64,000 bases of DNA from positions 38,117,408-38,181,407 of the forward strand of contig CM031879.1 in assembly GCA_018697195.1 (NCBI GenBank), read 5' to 3'. Of the stretch, positions 24,241-37,342 are shown in pieces. Origin of the DNA: Certhia americana (lineage: Eukaryota; Chordata; Aves; Passeriformes; Certhiidae). The first letter of the stretch is position 1, and the number at the start of each line of letters is the position of its first letter. Under the pieces are notes generated by a model. It searched no databases, was not told where the DNA came from, and saw only the letters and a list, made by a program, of their open reading frames with translations. Made by a program: the position numbers and the translations under genes.

Positions 24241-27200
24241 AAGAATAGCTCTCAAGAAAAGGTGGAAAACTTTCATGCAGATAGAAATCCTACAGAAGAC
24301 AAAGGGAATGAAGCAAGAGGAAGTTTAAAAATAAATTCTAAATGTATTCACTACTTTTCTAGTTTACAGCAGTCTCAGCTGATCTTCTATGAGAAACATT
24401 TGTGGGGCTGAGAATCTACTTACTATGTCTGTGTAAGGAGACAAACCCAGACTTTTTACTCAGCAGAGATGATGGGCGATAACATTTCTGCTGAGATCCT
24501 GCTTATATAATGAAATGATCTGATTTATCAATTGCACTTTTGACTTCCTTCCAAAAGAAGACTTCTCTGCTTAACACCAGGAGAGAGTTTCAGACTCTGG
24601 CTGAGGGTAAAGTAACAACCAAAAAGACTCCTGAGCCTTTAAAATGGAAATGTATCCCATTCCTTCTAGCACTATTTCTCAAAGTAATGGGCAACAGTGA
24701 GACATTTTATAATTTAACTACCCTAGAAATATGCAGTTTTAGGAATAAGTTGCATTGGTCTCTCAGAAGTTCTACTAAATTGGGTCCATGTATAACTTGA
24801 AACATGCAATGACCAAGAGGTATAAGTTATGATTCTTTTCAGTGTGCATGATACCTGTGAATTTTCAGTTATTTGCTGGAAATTTTCAATGCCTCTGAGA
24901 AACCTGTTTTTGCTCAGTGTAAAATAACAAATCTTTTGCAGTCTTTCCTGATACAATTTGACCCTTGTTATTGTTTTGCCAGTCGCTTCTTCTTTTACAT
25001 CCTGGAATGAAACATGATTCTCAAACAAAGAAAAATCTGACTCTGTCAAATAAAGTAGAAGTTGATTGGGATGTTAAACTACTTAATTGCTATTGATAGT
25101 TAATTTTTATGCCCTTCTGATTAAATTAGTAAGAGAAAAAGTGTCAAATCAGCTGGCAGGATTTTGAACAAAGGAAATGAGGTTTTATGCCTACATTACA
25201 TTCTTATGCTTGCATTAGAAATTTGCTAACTTCTGTTGCAAAACTTCAGACTAGAAAATTGCTGCCTACTCAGAGTTTCCCCCCATGTAATTTTGTTGCA
25301 TCCTTCCTCTTTTTTTTCCGCTCTTTCTTCTTTCCACCCTGAATATACACATTACTATTTGGCTTAGTTAATCATGAGCTTGCAACTGGCTTTATGAGAC
25401 TGGACCTGACACTCCCTGACTGACGTTGAATTTCATACAAATACAAATGACTAATTGCATGAAAGATATCTTTTGCAAGAGAAAAGCTTGGACAATTCTA
25501 GTTGTTCAGTCTTCATATAAAAATGAAATAGATTCCATATGAAATGCCTTGCAAAGAGAGTTTTTTGTCTTATCAGGTATGATCCATAGTTGCTCCACGG
25601 TTTCTTTTCTGTTTTTCTTATGAAGATGTTAGAATGGCCATAATAATTTGATCCATAATTTTACAGTGCTCAGTAGCAATGGCTAAAAGAGTTTCTGTTC
25701 TTCAGCCTTGATTTGGATTTTGGAATGGGGTGTTCTGATTTCTCTAAAAGTAAATAAAGAGTGGGTTTTTTTAGGAACATGTCCTAATCATAGAGGTTAT
25801 AGAGAAGATGCAAGTCCTCTTCAAACTCCTATATGGTTTTTATAGAACAGCTAATTTCCTTTCCTCATAGAATAATCCTTGATCTTATCATTCAGTTCTC
25901 CAAAGAGCAAAATACTCTCGACTTATATTGACTTGAATAAAATGGAGGGGATTCACTGCACTACAGAATTGTGACCAGTAATTGGTAAATCACTGTTGGT
26001 CTCTCAAACATTGCAAATACACACACAATTAAATTGTATTTAACAGAAGTTAAATTCAGTAGCTAACAAAATTCTATTCATCAGCACAATTTATTGATGT
26101 TCTAAGGTAGTTTGTATTACCAAGCCATCCAAAGTCTTTTCATTTTTATAAAGTATACAAAATACTAAACTGAACCTCTGTTCTTCACTGAAGGATCACA
26201 CAGTGCAAATTAGTTTGGATATTTTTCTCATGGTGCAGGGCTGCGTGCAAATCAGGATGCTAAAAAAATACTGTACTTGTAGCTATTATGTTACCTCTTG
26301 ACAATGCTACTGTACAAGAAAAGATGTTTGAAAATTCTAATGCACTACAGGAAATGACATTAGGAGAAATAATTACTTAATTTTAATATCAGCTTCAATT
26401 AGAAACAGACTTATACGACTAAGGAGAAACACAGTCTGGAAGAAAGTATTTCAACCTGCTGAGTGGGAAATTAAAATCAGCACAATGTAAACATCACCAT
26501 CAAAATAGTTCATCGTATTCAAAGCTAGTAGCTTTTTATAATAATACTTTTGCATATCCACGCTTGAATTTTTGTGCCAGCTATTCCTGTAGTGCAGCAG
26601 CTGCACATCCAGATGAGACGCCCCAGGATTTTTGTTGGGCAGCAGTAGGCAGTAGATGTGGGCCATTCCTATGAAGTCACTGCTACTGAGTTTCCTCCCT
26701 GCACCTCTCTGACCCTACATTACTAGGAGAGGCTGAGCAAGAAGGGGCTCATGGAGGTGACAAAAGATCATCAGCCAGCCCGAAGGGTTTCAGAGATTAT
26801 GTGAGTCATGACACGTATTTACACCGGGAACTGGGTGCTCTGACAGTTCAGCACACCCAGCATCTGCTGGTTTTGCAAGAAATTGGATGACTCTTTTGCA
26901 CAGCAGACGTTATGTAAACAACTGAATGCTGTTAAATTGTTGGCTCTCCTTCCATATTGACTGGCTTTAGAGACTAAAGGTTGAATTAAACAAATGTTTC
27001 ATTCCACTGTGGCTTACACCACTATGATATCTTTACTTCCAGATGTCCATGTTTTCTAAAGCTTCCTATTTGCCATTAATCTTTCTCTTACAGGCTTTCC
27101 AGAAGAGAAGGTTTGAGTCAATCTGAAATGTGGACATAATCTGAAGCCATTTGATTGTTCATACCATTTTAGGAAAGAATCTGTATTTTGTATGTAACAA

Positions 27201-28683
27201 CACTTAAGGACTAGGAAAGGATATAATATTCCACTCAAGCCTACCAATCTTATCTATGCAGAGGCTGAGATGGACTGTTTTCATGCTGATTGAGAAGTCT
27301 GAATGTGACAATTATACAGATTAAGATTTAGGAACGTGACAGAGGAAATTTTTAATGGCATTTTTCAGCACACTGGCAACAGCTCTCATCCCTGAAGAGA
27401 AATGCTTCAGATCCAGTTGAAGATTAGTCCTTAATAATGAATCACATAGTGGACCACAACAACACACAGCAGTTTGGTTTAAAAAAATCAAACAAAACAA
27501 TTGCAGGAAGACTGCATTTCATTTCATGGACATGCATTTGCAGTAAAACTTTAAAATCTCTCATAGAAGCCTTTTGGTGTATTACAGACTATATTTCATT
27601 TCATGCTGTCAAGTGATAAAAATGGTTTCAGTATTCTGCAATCTTGTGCCTTCTGTCAAGAGTATTTTATAACTTTGTTCATTTCAGTTTCCATGAATCC
27701 TGAATTTGTGAGTTCTCTTTCACTTCTGAGTCAGGAAGGACTGCCAGCTGTGACTGATGTGCAATTACCAACTCCACGTTAGTGATTGAACTGCTAGAAG
27801 TCAATAGACAAATTAGAGCTTCTTTCTAAGTGCACAGTGACCTACATGTAAAAAATTCTATACAGGGTAGGAACCTGAGACTTGGGAAGAGAAAATTTGG
27901 AAGTGGTAAGTTGGAGGAAAAAAATTATCAAAATTATTTATGCTCTTTCATGCAAAGAGAGCAGAGGAACAAAGTACCCAGAAGGTAATAAAGTGTGTTG
28001 AAGCCAGTGTGCAAGATGCTGTTCTGCTGATCAAGAAAGGTAGCTTTTGATAATTCATCAGCATGTTCAGATATGTGCATGCACACCCAAGTTTGGTAAT
28101 TATATTATCTAGCTGATAAAACTTCTTAAGGTGTTTAGCTGTAACCAGATGCCCAGAAAGATAGTGTGATCAGGTCACAGATGGTTGTTTTCTTAGTCTT
28201 TATTAGTGCTCCTTACTGAGAACACCTCACACCAGGAGGTGTGATATCACCCTTCCTAGCTATTGTTAACTAATTGGTTTAGATTAGTTTTCTGCCTCAA
28301 GGAATTTTCCCCTTAGGTAAATTCTTAATTTAACTGAAAATACACAGTAAAACCTGTGGGACCAGGCACAAAATGGTAGGCCTTAATCTAAAATAGTCAT
28401 TTGAGGTCATGATTTTGAGTTAATTTTAAAAGAACAAAAACATAGAGTGGGAATCTGAAATAACAGTCTTCACATGGTTGCATGTGATTGTTAAAGGATG
28501 GGTGGTTGAGTAAATTAGTGTGACTTTCTCATGGGATAAGCCGTGTCACCTCATCTAAATTAAGTGGGATGTTAAATAAATGCCATTTAAATGGAGTGCA
28601 GGAAATTTTAACTCAGAAGATGGAATTTTTATGTACTGACAAACCCAGATGAAGTCTACTTTTGTTTTGCTTTGGAGGGGTGT

Positions 28684-28703
28684 GTTTGTTTGTTTGTTTT
28701 TTT
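28684..28703. repeat. (TTTG)n microsatellite
   Basis: About four TGTT units run into a T7 stretch. It is short and probably common. Confidence 0.85.
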
Positions 28704-29076
28704 CAGAAGATAGGCTGTAAAATGGTTTCAAAGATTAACCTTATTTTTTGTTTTCTGTCAAGGTAGAAAGGTTTGGCTGTGGGCTGAGAAATTCTCTGCT
28801 TCCATTTCTGCTCCTGCAGAGTCATATGAAAGACATTAGAATATTTTTAAGGCCAGACTGTGAAGTATGAAATCATCTCTGGAGAAGACCACAAGGGAAA
28901 CTTTCTCTTTTTGTATAAAGATATATATCCCAAACAAAGGAGTGTAAATATCTTGCTAACATTCTACCACTGCTATACAGATGTGACAAATCATATTTAT
29001 ATTCATGAATATTCACTGCCGAAACAGTAGCAGGCATGAGAAAGTCTGAATGGGAAGCTTAATAGGAACAGTCTTG

Positions 29077-29096
29077 CTTATTATTATTATTATTAA
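29077..29096. repeat. (TTA)n microsatellite
   Basis: About six and a half TTA units run without interruption. Confidence 0.9.
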
Positions 29097-29354
29097 TGAT
29101 TTTTAAAGTGATTTCATTTTAAAAGTGACCGAAAATTATCTTCAAAAAAAGTCTTTGATAACTACGAACACTTGTGTTATGGGGTATTTTATTATTGGAT
29201 ATTACTGGAATTTTTTCCTGATCTAAGTGCAGACTATCAATCTAAAGTAACTGCAGTGTCTTAGAGTAGTGTTTTTGCACTAACTTCTACATGTTTCACA
29301 GAAAGCCCTGAGGGACCTTGACTCATATTCTGAAAGAAAGAGGCAATAACAATC

Positions 29355-30079
29355 TGTCTTGGTTTAAGACAATTTAAAGAGGTGGACACTCTGAAATGAC
29401 TTACCTCCCTTAGTTCCTACCAATCCCCTTCCACTAATAAGGAACCAATATAGGTAGATAAAAGTGGGGAAAAAAAAAACCAAACCAAAAAAACAGTTTA
29501 CTAACAAGCAAAATTACAACAGGCAAGAAACAACAGCAAATTATATCTAGATACAACATTTCTAAATCTGGTGAAGTCCCTGGGAACAAAGAGACACCCA
29601 AATTGTTGGCGTTCTGCCTCTTCCGAGATGGCGGCTGCCGACCGCAGGCAGGCAGGCCAAGGGAAAATGGCGGCTGGCCACAACATGGCGGCCCCCACAG
29701 AGACAAAGGGAAAATGGCATCAGCTCTCCACCCCAGGATGGTGATCTTTGCAGTCACTGTACCTTCCTTCCCCCTGTACCTCTCAGGGTGTTACATGCCC
29801 TGTGTGTGCCCAGTCTGTGGGCAGGAAAGTGGGCTGCGGAAACACTCTTTTTTTCCACTAAAGCCTCCTTACAGGTTCTTTCGAGAAAGTGTTCCTTACA
29901 TCTTCCCTGCTGTGATCCTTTTCTTTTTTAAGGAAACAAAACCAAACCAAGCAAACTCATGGATCCCAAAGGAAACTCTGGGTGCAGCACACACCTTGAT
30001 GCTTTCTGAGTGTCTCAGTTGTGCTTAGCCAGGACTCCTGGGCCAGCCTTCTTCAGGGGCCATGTGCAACATGGAATCA
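29355..30079. mobile_element. LTR-like element with YY1-type sites
   Basis: The left end tgtcttggtttaagac resembles the start of common songbird ERV LTRs. The right end ggaatca gives TG...CA termini for a 725 bp unit, and AATC flanks both ends (29351-29354 and 30080-30083), consistent with a 4 bp target duplication. Inside are an A/CCAAA-rich stretch (29469-29496), a GC-rich centre with repeated ATGGCGGC, and a second CCAAA-type patch at 29936. A 141-codon open frame (29603-30028) crosses the unit but resembles no protein I know. I could not assign a strand: no convincing TATA/AATAAA pair was found. A 4 bp flank match is weak on its own. Confidence 0.5.
29628..29692 (+). promoter_or_regulatory. 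Cluster of three ATGGCGGC (YY1-like) sites
   Basis: ATGGCGGC occurs at 29628-29635, 29667-29674 and 29685-29692, and gggaaaatggc recurs at 29661 and 29708. The first site, gagatggcggctgcc, is close to the canonical YY1 motif. All sites share one orientation and lie inside the LTR-like element. Confidence 0.5.
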
Positions 30080-33000
30080 AATCGGGAATGCCATTCTGCC
30101 CCAGGTACCATTTAGTAGCTCTTTAGAGGTGTTGCATATTTGAAATCTCCTTTGGCATCCAATGATCTTCAGGTGACCTTGCTGTAATCTTTGAGGATTA
30201 TTTCATACTGGATGAAAAAGGGTGGAGTTAATGCACAGATAAAGGACTAACCTGCAATTAAGCTGTGGAATCGTTCATGCACCTTAATCTCTTAGCCGTG
30301 CGAGTGTCTCAGGATTTAGAAACACACTTGGTTTTTCTGTCTTCTTTCCCTGGCTCCCTTGATTTTTGCTTTTATCCCTTAAAAAGGGAATAGGAACATG
30401 TAGAAGAATAAAGCTGGAAAATGGGAATGTAAAGGCAACCTCAATTTTAAAAAATATTTTGACCTGAACAGAATTTTATTAAATTCCTTTTATTCCTGGG
30501 GCTCTACCAACACCAAATGACTTTGTTCAGGCCTTGCATGACACAAAATGTGCCTGGAAGAGATGCGGCATGTCAGAAATTTTTAATCTTGAATCTATCG
30601 AAGGGTCCTACACAAATATCACAGTCCCAGCTACTGAATCTCACTCAGCAATGGGTGCTGTCATACCTTCTGGGAAAGGGTATAAATAACCTTACTGACT
30701 GAACAAGGAAAAAGAAAGGTAGCCTGGGCAAGTCTTTTGTTCCAGAAAGAGAGTGAAATGGTAGCACTTGTTATACTGACTAAGGTGTTCCCATCTTCTA
30801 AATCATCTGCCATTTCAGGTTTTGAGAAGAGTCTGAAAGTTGCAACAAAAAATACGTGAATGCAAGTCATGAATATTGTCCTTGGTGTCATAATTTTGTA
30901 CTGATGCAGTTTTCTTTCTGTGATAATATTGGGAAGTGAGAAGAGAGTTGTATGGATAATCTGTGGGTTGCTGATAAGCTGTTGATTGCATTTTGCACAG
31001 AGGAAATACTTTCTAGCCTACTGCTATACCTTATTGCATACTAAATCTTGGAATTTATAATTTAGAAGTTAAAAATGAAGTTTTTTTCACAAAATGAAAT
31101 TACAGATAGTATATTTTATTCAATGTGCACAGTTTTCATCTGGGTAAACAACAGATGTGGCCAAACACCTGGAGTTACACTGGACAGCATTTCAGCTGAA
31201 ATATTCCAACACTATTATAAATCTGTGAAAGAGGCACACCCACTTTGATATACACTGTTTTTTGTAGACTCAAGTGGTTTATTGTGCAGCTGGTTATCTG
31301 AAACCTTCCCAAAGTAGTCCAAACTAACATTTCAGAAAAAGTATTCTATGTTTTCTCCATTAAATACTTACATTTGTTGCAGTGCTGTGCTTTTGTAAAA
31401 TCTTGTATGACTATAGCAATGCACAGGAAGCAGAGGTCACCACACATCCAGCTCCACCTGCCTCCAAACTTCAGCTGGGAAGTGGGCTGGGCACCAAGTC
31501 ACATAACATTGGCTTGAATTGATCTGAAACTCTGAAATAATTTTAGTCAGCAAATGGCTGCATATGGTGGGAGGAACATTGTAATTGCTGCAGCAATAAT
31601 TGACTTCTGGGAAAAGAATACAAACATTTAAGTGTTTGTAATTAATAACCATTTCAAGATGCTTGCCATGAATTGGAAACTTTTTTGCAAACTGTCCTGC
31701 TTAACTAATCATCCTATACATTTCCCTGTAATTTGTCCAGTGCCTCTGAGAGAAATTGCAAAATGTCTGATCCATGCCCTTTAAAACACATTAATAATAA
31801 AGTGAAATCCAAATGCGTTCAATTTAGCTCTGAAGTAAAGCTCAAGCTCCATGCTGAGCACAATTACAAATAATGTATGAACTACCATGATGCTAACTAC
31901 AGATGTCCAGCTGGTGAAAAAGAGGGCAAGTTATGTTTGATAGCAATTATTCTTACAAAGTTTAAAACATATGACTTATCTTAATGTATTTTGCCTTCCT
32001 AACAGTGTACTACTTCTTTCTGATACCTCAGTGTACTCTGCTGCAATTGGGCATTTTCATGGATAGTCTGTAGAAGGAATTTCTCAGACTAAGGCCAACA
32101 GTATCCTTAGGACTTTAATATATCTACAAAATATAGGGTAAACTGATTTTGTTTAGAAGGAGGAACTCCATAACTCAAATGCAATAGCCATGAAAATGTT
32201 GCTTACGAAGTTGTCTAAGTAAGTGTTAAGTTTTCTGAAAATACTGGAGTGAAGCATTTTGCATGAAGTCTCTTGTGGGTCTTTGATTGGAGAGGCCTCT
32301 CCATTTGTTTTTTTAAACTAGCAAAAAATGAAAGAAGAGTGAGTTTTAAACCAAAGTCAAGGTGTTGCTTCATCTCACAAAGATGACAAAATTGCAAGTG
32401 CAGCTGAATTTCTGTCCATAAGTTATGATGTGTTCTGAAACTGGTATAGAAGAACAGCAGTCAGGCTGAAGAAGAGGGAGAGACCAAGCATGTGCCAGTG
32501 AGGAGCCTTGAGGGACCAGTTGCAGAGACACAGATGAAATTTGAGATGTGAAGTCACAGCTAATTTACAAACGGTATTTTAAAAATGGTTTGTGAGTGAA
32601 GTGTTTTATCAAAGTGGCTGTTTAGCATCTGTTTTGTAGCTGAGAACAGAAGGGTGCAAAACCTAATTACTGATAACAGTTTTGCTCCACTCTCTCTGAA
32701 CTTCTGTTTTCAGTGGGCTTTTTTTTGGCCATTTCAGTAACCCAAGTAACACCAGGTTGTCCATCACTGAAACATTCCTTTAAATGAAGGTAAAGCTGGA
32801 TGAGCACAGTCTGCTAACCACCAGTTTAGACTTGTAGAAATAGCTGCTGGTATGTCTCTTAAAATAAGAAGGGGGACACCTGTGTGTCTGTTTTGCAGCT
32901 GAAATACCCTGACTGGATACCTCCTGTATGCACATGGCATCTCCACTCAGAGCTTAAGTGGGAGGTTGTACTGCACACTCATTTGCTGACAGGATAGACA

Positions 33001-33474
33001 GGAGGAGACGTAATTCCTATATGGGGATTAAAGAAAGACTGGACAGGTAAGGAGATGCAAACGGGGTAGGGTATAGGGAAATGGCAAACATCCATTCTAG
33101 CCACAAGTGCTTTAGGGTCCTGGTGATATTATTTCTTCTCTGCCTCTTTGGGGTTTTATTAGGTTCAGGCAGAGCCAGAGGAAATCCCGTACAGCGCAGG
33201 TACAATACAGCAACTTTGACAATAAGCCAGAAGTCCTGCCTGATACCAAAGCAAGCAGAAATAGACATAGTCATCTGCATAACAATTTGAAAAAACTAAT
33301 AGTTCAGTGCCTTTTTTGACTGAAGAAAACTGGCGCTCTCCAGTGGAAGAGCCTGCATCTCTCTCCAAAGAAGTCCTCACCAAGTTGTCTTCTACTAAAA
33401 CTCTCTTTTGGGGATTGTAGCACTGAAGGGGATGATGTTGTCCAGCTGTTGTAAACAATAATTCAAAAACATAA

Positions 33475-33560
33475 TGATAATGAAATTAAGGAATTAATTT
33501 GAATTTAATGAATAATTGATGAATTAATGAATTAATTAATCAATACAGAAATTAAATTAC
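33475..33560. repeat. Degenerate AATTAATGAATTA repeat
   Basis: About 85 bp consist of imperfect units built from GAATTAAT and AATTGATGA words. It is AT-rich low-complexity sequence, probably a decayed short tandem array. Confidence 0.75.
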
Positions 33561-36500
33561 TCAATCTGATAAAATTAGTATTGTAAAATATTATTGAATT
33601 CATTTCTAGAGATATCTAAAATCAGTCTAAATTTCTCTTAATGGAGAAATATGGTCCATTCTGTTAAAGGTGTATGCTAGTCCCACACTGACGATAGCAA
33701 GATTTCTCTATAAAGAGAAAAAAGATTAATTCATATTTAAAACAATTTTTCATCCTTATAACAGGTCTTGAAACTGCTTAAAATTTCCTATAGTTTCACC
33801 CTTTCTCCCAAACTAGACAATATTAATGTATTTTGCATTCATTTGCTATACATTCTCTCTGGTCCATATATACATTATAATATTTGCAGGCAGAACATTC
33901 TATTTAACTAGTAATCTGAAGTTTTGCAGCTCGCCAAGAAAACTAAAGGGATTTGAGTGGTGGAGATTAAAATGAAGAAGAAATTCCAGCACTGTAAATT
34001 GTAAAACTTTACACCTTACAGCTGCCAGCTGTAATCCATGAGGAGACAGTGCTCTTAAGCTCCCAGGAACTGAGACTGGGCCATTTTTTAACAAATGCTT
34101 TCATTGTTCCTTCAGAAGGGGAAGAAAAGGGAAGACAGAAGTCCCAAAACCCAGAAGAACCCTTACATACAGAGTGCATAGCATTCATGAGGAGTTATTT
34201 TGTCCTTGAGTGTGTAAGGATTGTGGTGATTTGATAAGATCTGTTAAGATTACACTTTGCTTGTTATTACAGTTGAAATATAACAGCTGAAATGTTACAC
34301 AGGCTAAGTCATACTAAGCCTGAGAGGATTTTCACAATGTAACATTTACATAAGATAAAGACATGGTGGTTCTAGTTCTTTTTTAACTTAAATACTTTCA
34401 TCTTACTATTACCACATTATTTCTATCTTAATCCAGCTTTTACTGTAAGATTAAATGTATTTGTTTTAAATCCATAACAAGGCTTATTTTATTAACCTAT
34501 TTTCTTAATAACTTTAATAAATTAGCATCAGACAAAAATCAGTTACGATTCCTGAAGTTAGAGCTAACTTGCAGAAATAAAGCAATACATTCAGTACTGA
34601 GGGTGCTGGGCAGAATGTGGCTGTGCTGAGACCTTCAAAACAGAAAATCACGTCTTCTGAGTAAATGAGAAGGCCAACAGTTGCCTTTTTTTCCTTCTAA
34701 CAAAAGAAGGAGCAAAGGAAAACTATTTTGGGCAGGTCCAGGGAAGTCTGAATTTAAGAAGTGTGGCAATGCAAGAGGAAGAATAGAATGACGCAGGACA
34801 ACTCTTACATATCTGTTTATCATGTTTTATCTGCCTGTGTCTTTGTGGTGAGAAAGAGAAAAAGGGAAGAAAGAGGCATAAGAAATACAAAAGAATCAGT
34901 CAAAGGTCAAATCTCAAGAAGAAATAGTCACAAATGCAGAGCTCAGAGAGAATACTGGAAGATGAGAGAGAAAAACTCCTTCTGAACAAAACTGAGTGAT
35001 AGTATATTCCTTGCTAGTGGTTATACCTTATAAAGGCATATCTAGATCCAGAATGAGTTTGTTTTCCTGTTGAAAATATCCCAGAGAAATGTCTATAAGA
35101 TCTAGATACCCAAGACAAGCAAAATAACCTAGTGTTGTAATCCTTACAATTGTTATATTACAATTGACAATAGTTATTGGGAAAAAAAATGTAATCTTAA
35201 CAACACTAAGTGCATTAGACAAGAAAGGGGCTTAGTAATCTATGTGTTCACTGGTTTTAAATAGTGGGGTTTTTTTCAAGTATCTCTTGATTGTACCTTT
35301 AAATCACACCTTTGCTTTTAACTGATCTTAATTTTGTCTGAGGTTTCTTCGATGTCCATTTCTATGGAACATACTTTTTGATTGGTATTACAAAACACTT
35401 CTGCAAAATGAAATAGAAAACAAATACTTTGTGTTATGGAAGAACTCCATGAAGTCCCTAGACTTAGTTTGCTTTAATTCAGATTCACATAGGTAGGTTT
35501 AGTGCTAGTCAAGTCTGTGAGCAGAAATAGAGATACTTCCTTAAACCATGCTTAAAAGATTATCGTATCTTCCTCCGTCATTTTCAATGGAGCTGTCACT
35601 TTGACTTTTCTTCCAGTTAGAAAAGGGAGGCAAGATTCACATGGAAATCTACTGCTGTTCTGTGTTTCTTTTGGTCTGAATAAGTCGCAGGAAAATGGAA
35701 GTAGTAAATATAAGAGAAAATGGTGCCTTATGCTGTGTTAAGCTGCATTTACTTGGTTTGACCCAGGGATAAGCGCATGAAATCTATGATCCAAAGGAAA
35801 TTTGTCTATATAATTCTGAAATTTTCTTTCTGGTCCTGAAATCCTATGAATCTAAATCCCTTCATAGCACTTTGGAGACAGGTCATTAAAAAGAAAAATC
35901 CTTTTAACTGGGCATAGAACTGCCTTTTCCCTCTTAGCAGTCCATATGGTGTGACTATATAAAAAAAGTGACTCCACCACCAGGAAGCCTGGCTGTCCAA
36001 AGAGCCAGCATTTAGTAAAACCCTTTTTCGTTGTAGGCAGTGAATGAACCTGCTAGAAATGTTCTAGTGCTGGAATACAATCCTTTCCAGAAGTTAGATT
36101 TTTATACATATTTCCCATCAGTATTACTCTAAAAGAAGGTACACTGCATTTAGTGTGAGCCCTACAAAGCATGAACCAAGGTATAATTTGAATCTCATGT
36201 CAAAGCCAGCTACTCAGTGAGGAATTATCTCCTGACAAATAGTAAAGAGAAATGTAAGACAGACACAGATTTCAAAAGACTTCAGGATAGTTATGCTTTT
36301 CACATTTTAATCTTTTCTGACTCAACAGAACTACCTTCCCTGCCATTACTTTTCCTCATTGAATTTTTATGGCAGGAAAACTGAATACAGAACTCTTATC
36401 CTCTAGCTGAAATCATAGGTAAAGGGTCTTAAGTTGGAATCTCTTAAAGTATTTTTCTACTTAAATATTGAGAAAAGCTCCAGAGAATGCATCCCTTTGA

Positions 36501-37302
36501 AATAATTTTGATAAGAAACAATAGATGTTTTGTAGAAAGCATTTTTCACATTTTTAAAAAATTTCTGAGGGTTTGGGAAAATATGCTTTTTATTTAGTTT
36601 GCTGGGCTTACTAGTTCAACGAGACCTGTAGAAAGTGTTGCCTTAATAAGTGACCGCTTCTACTCATCTCAGTAGAAAGTCATTATTTCTCCATTTATCT
36701 TTTCTCTGCCCAATGCAAAATCCTATCCAAGTTTAAAAGGTTAATTTATTTATAGTTATTATTGATATTACTCTTGCTTATTTTGGCTATTATTTACACT
36801 GGCTACATAGAGAACTTATACGCTATTGAGTTTTATGGTGTTCAAAACTTGTTAGTTGAGATACCTACAGTACTTTGAGTGATGAGCTAGAATAGGTGTG
36901 GTCAAGGAAAAGAGACTGATACACCCTGCTTTGCTCACTTGATACAATTTAAGAGATAATTTTCTTATGTAACATGCTCTGAATATTTTTCAAATACAGC
37001 CTTATTCAAAATATTTTCAATTTGTCAGTAACTATTCTTCTGTCTCCATTGTTTGATTCCCCACAAACTGATCTCATATAGCTGTATTTCCCAAGTGACC
37101 CTGTTAATAATTTTTCATCTTTTCATAGAAGGATGTAAAAATTGCTATATACTTATTCTGAAGAAGTTCAGAGTGGCATGCTGAAAATACAGGTGACTGG
37201 AAAGTATAACTCCACAGCTGGCCCACTTTTATTAGCATTTCCAGTATGTGCATATCTCTAATTTTATTCAAATAAAGCATGTTGTCATGCTAATTGCTTT
37301 TA

Positions 37303-37342
37303 ATTTTCATTGTTAATGTTTCATTTTCATTGTTAATATTTC
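37303..37342. repeat. 20 bp tandem duplication
   Basis: Two adjacent copies of attttcattgttaatRtttc differ at one base (g/a). Each copy contains attgtt, a SOX-type core word. It is most simply a replication-slippage duplication. Confidence 0.9.

Larger units (their letters stand above)
23146..29354. other. AT-rich non-coding DNA
   Basis: About 6.2 kb contains no recognised gene or transposon. One patch (24089-24240) has a dense group of homeobox- and octamer-like words and is listed separately. Microsatellites occur near 28684 and 29077. Confidence 0.55.

Noticed and set aside
29603..30028. 141-codon frame within the LTR-like element
   Set aside because: It crosses repeat sequence containing the ATGGCGGC cluster; no protein similarity was recognised.
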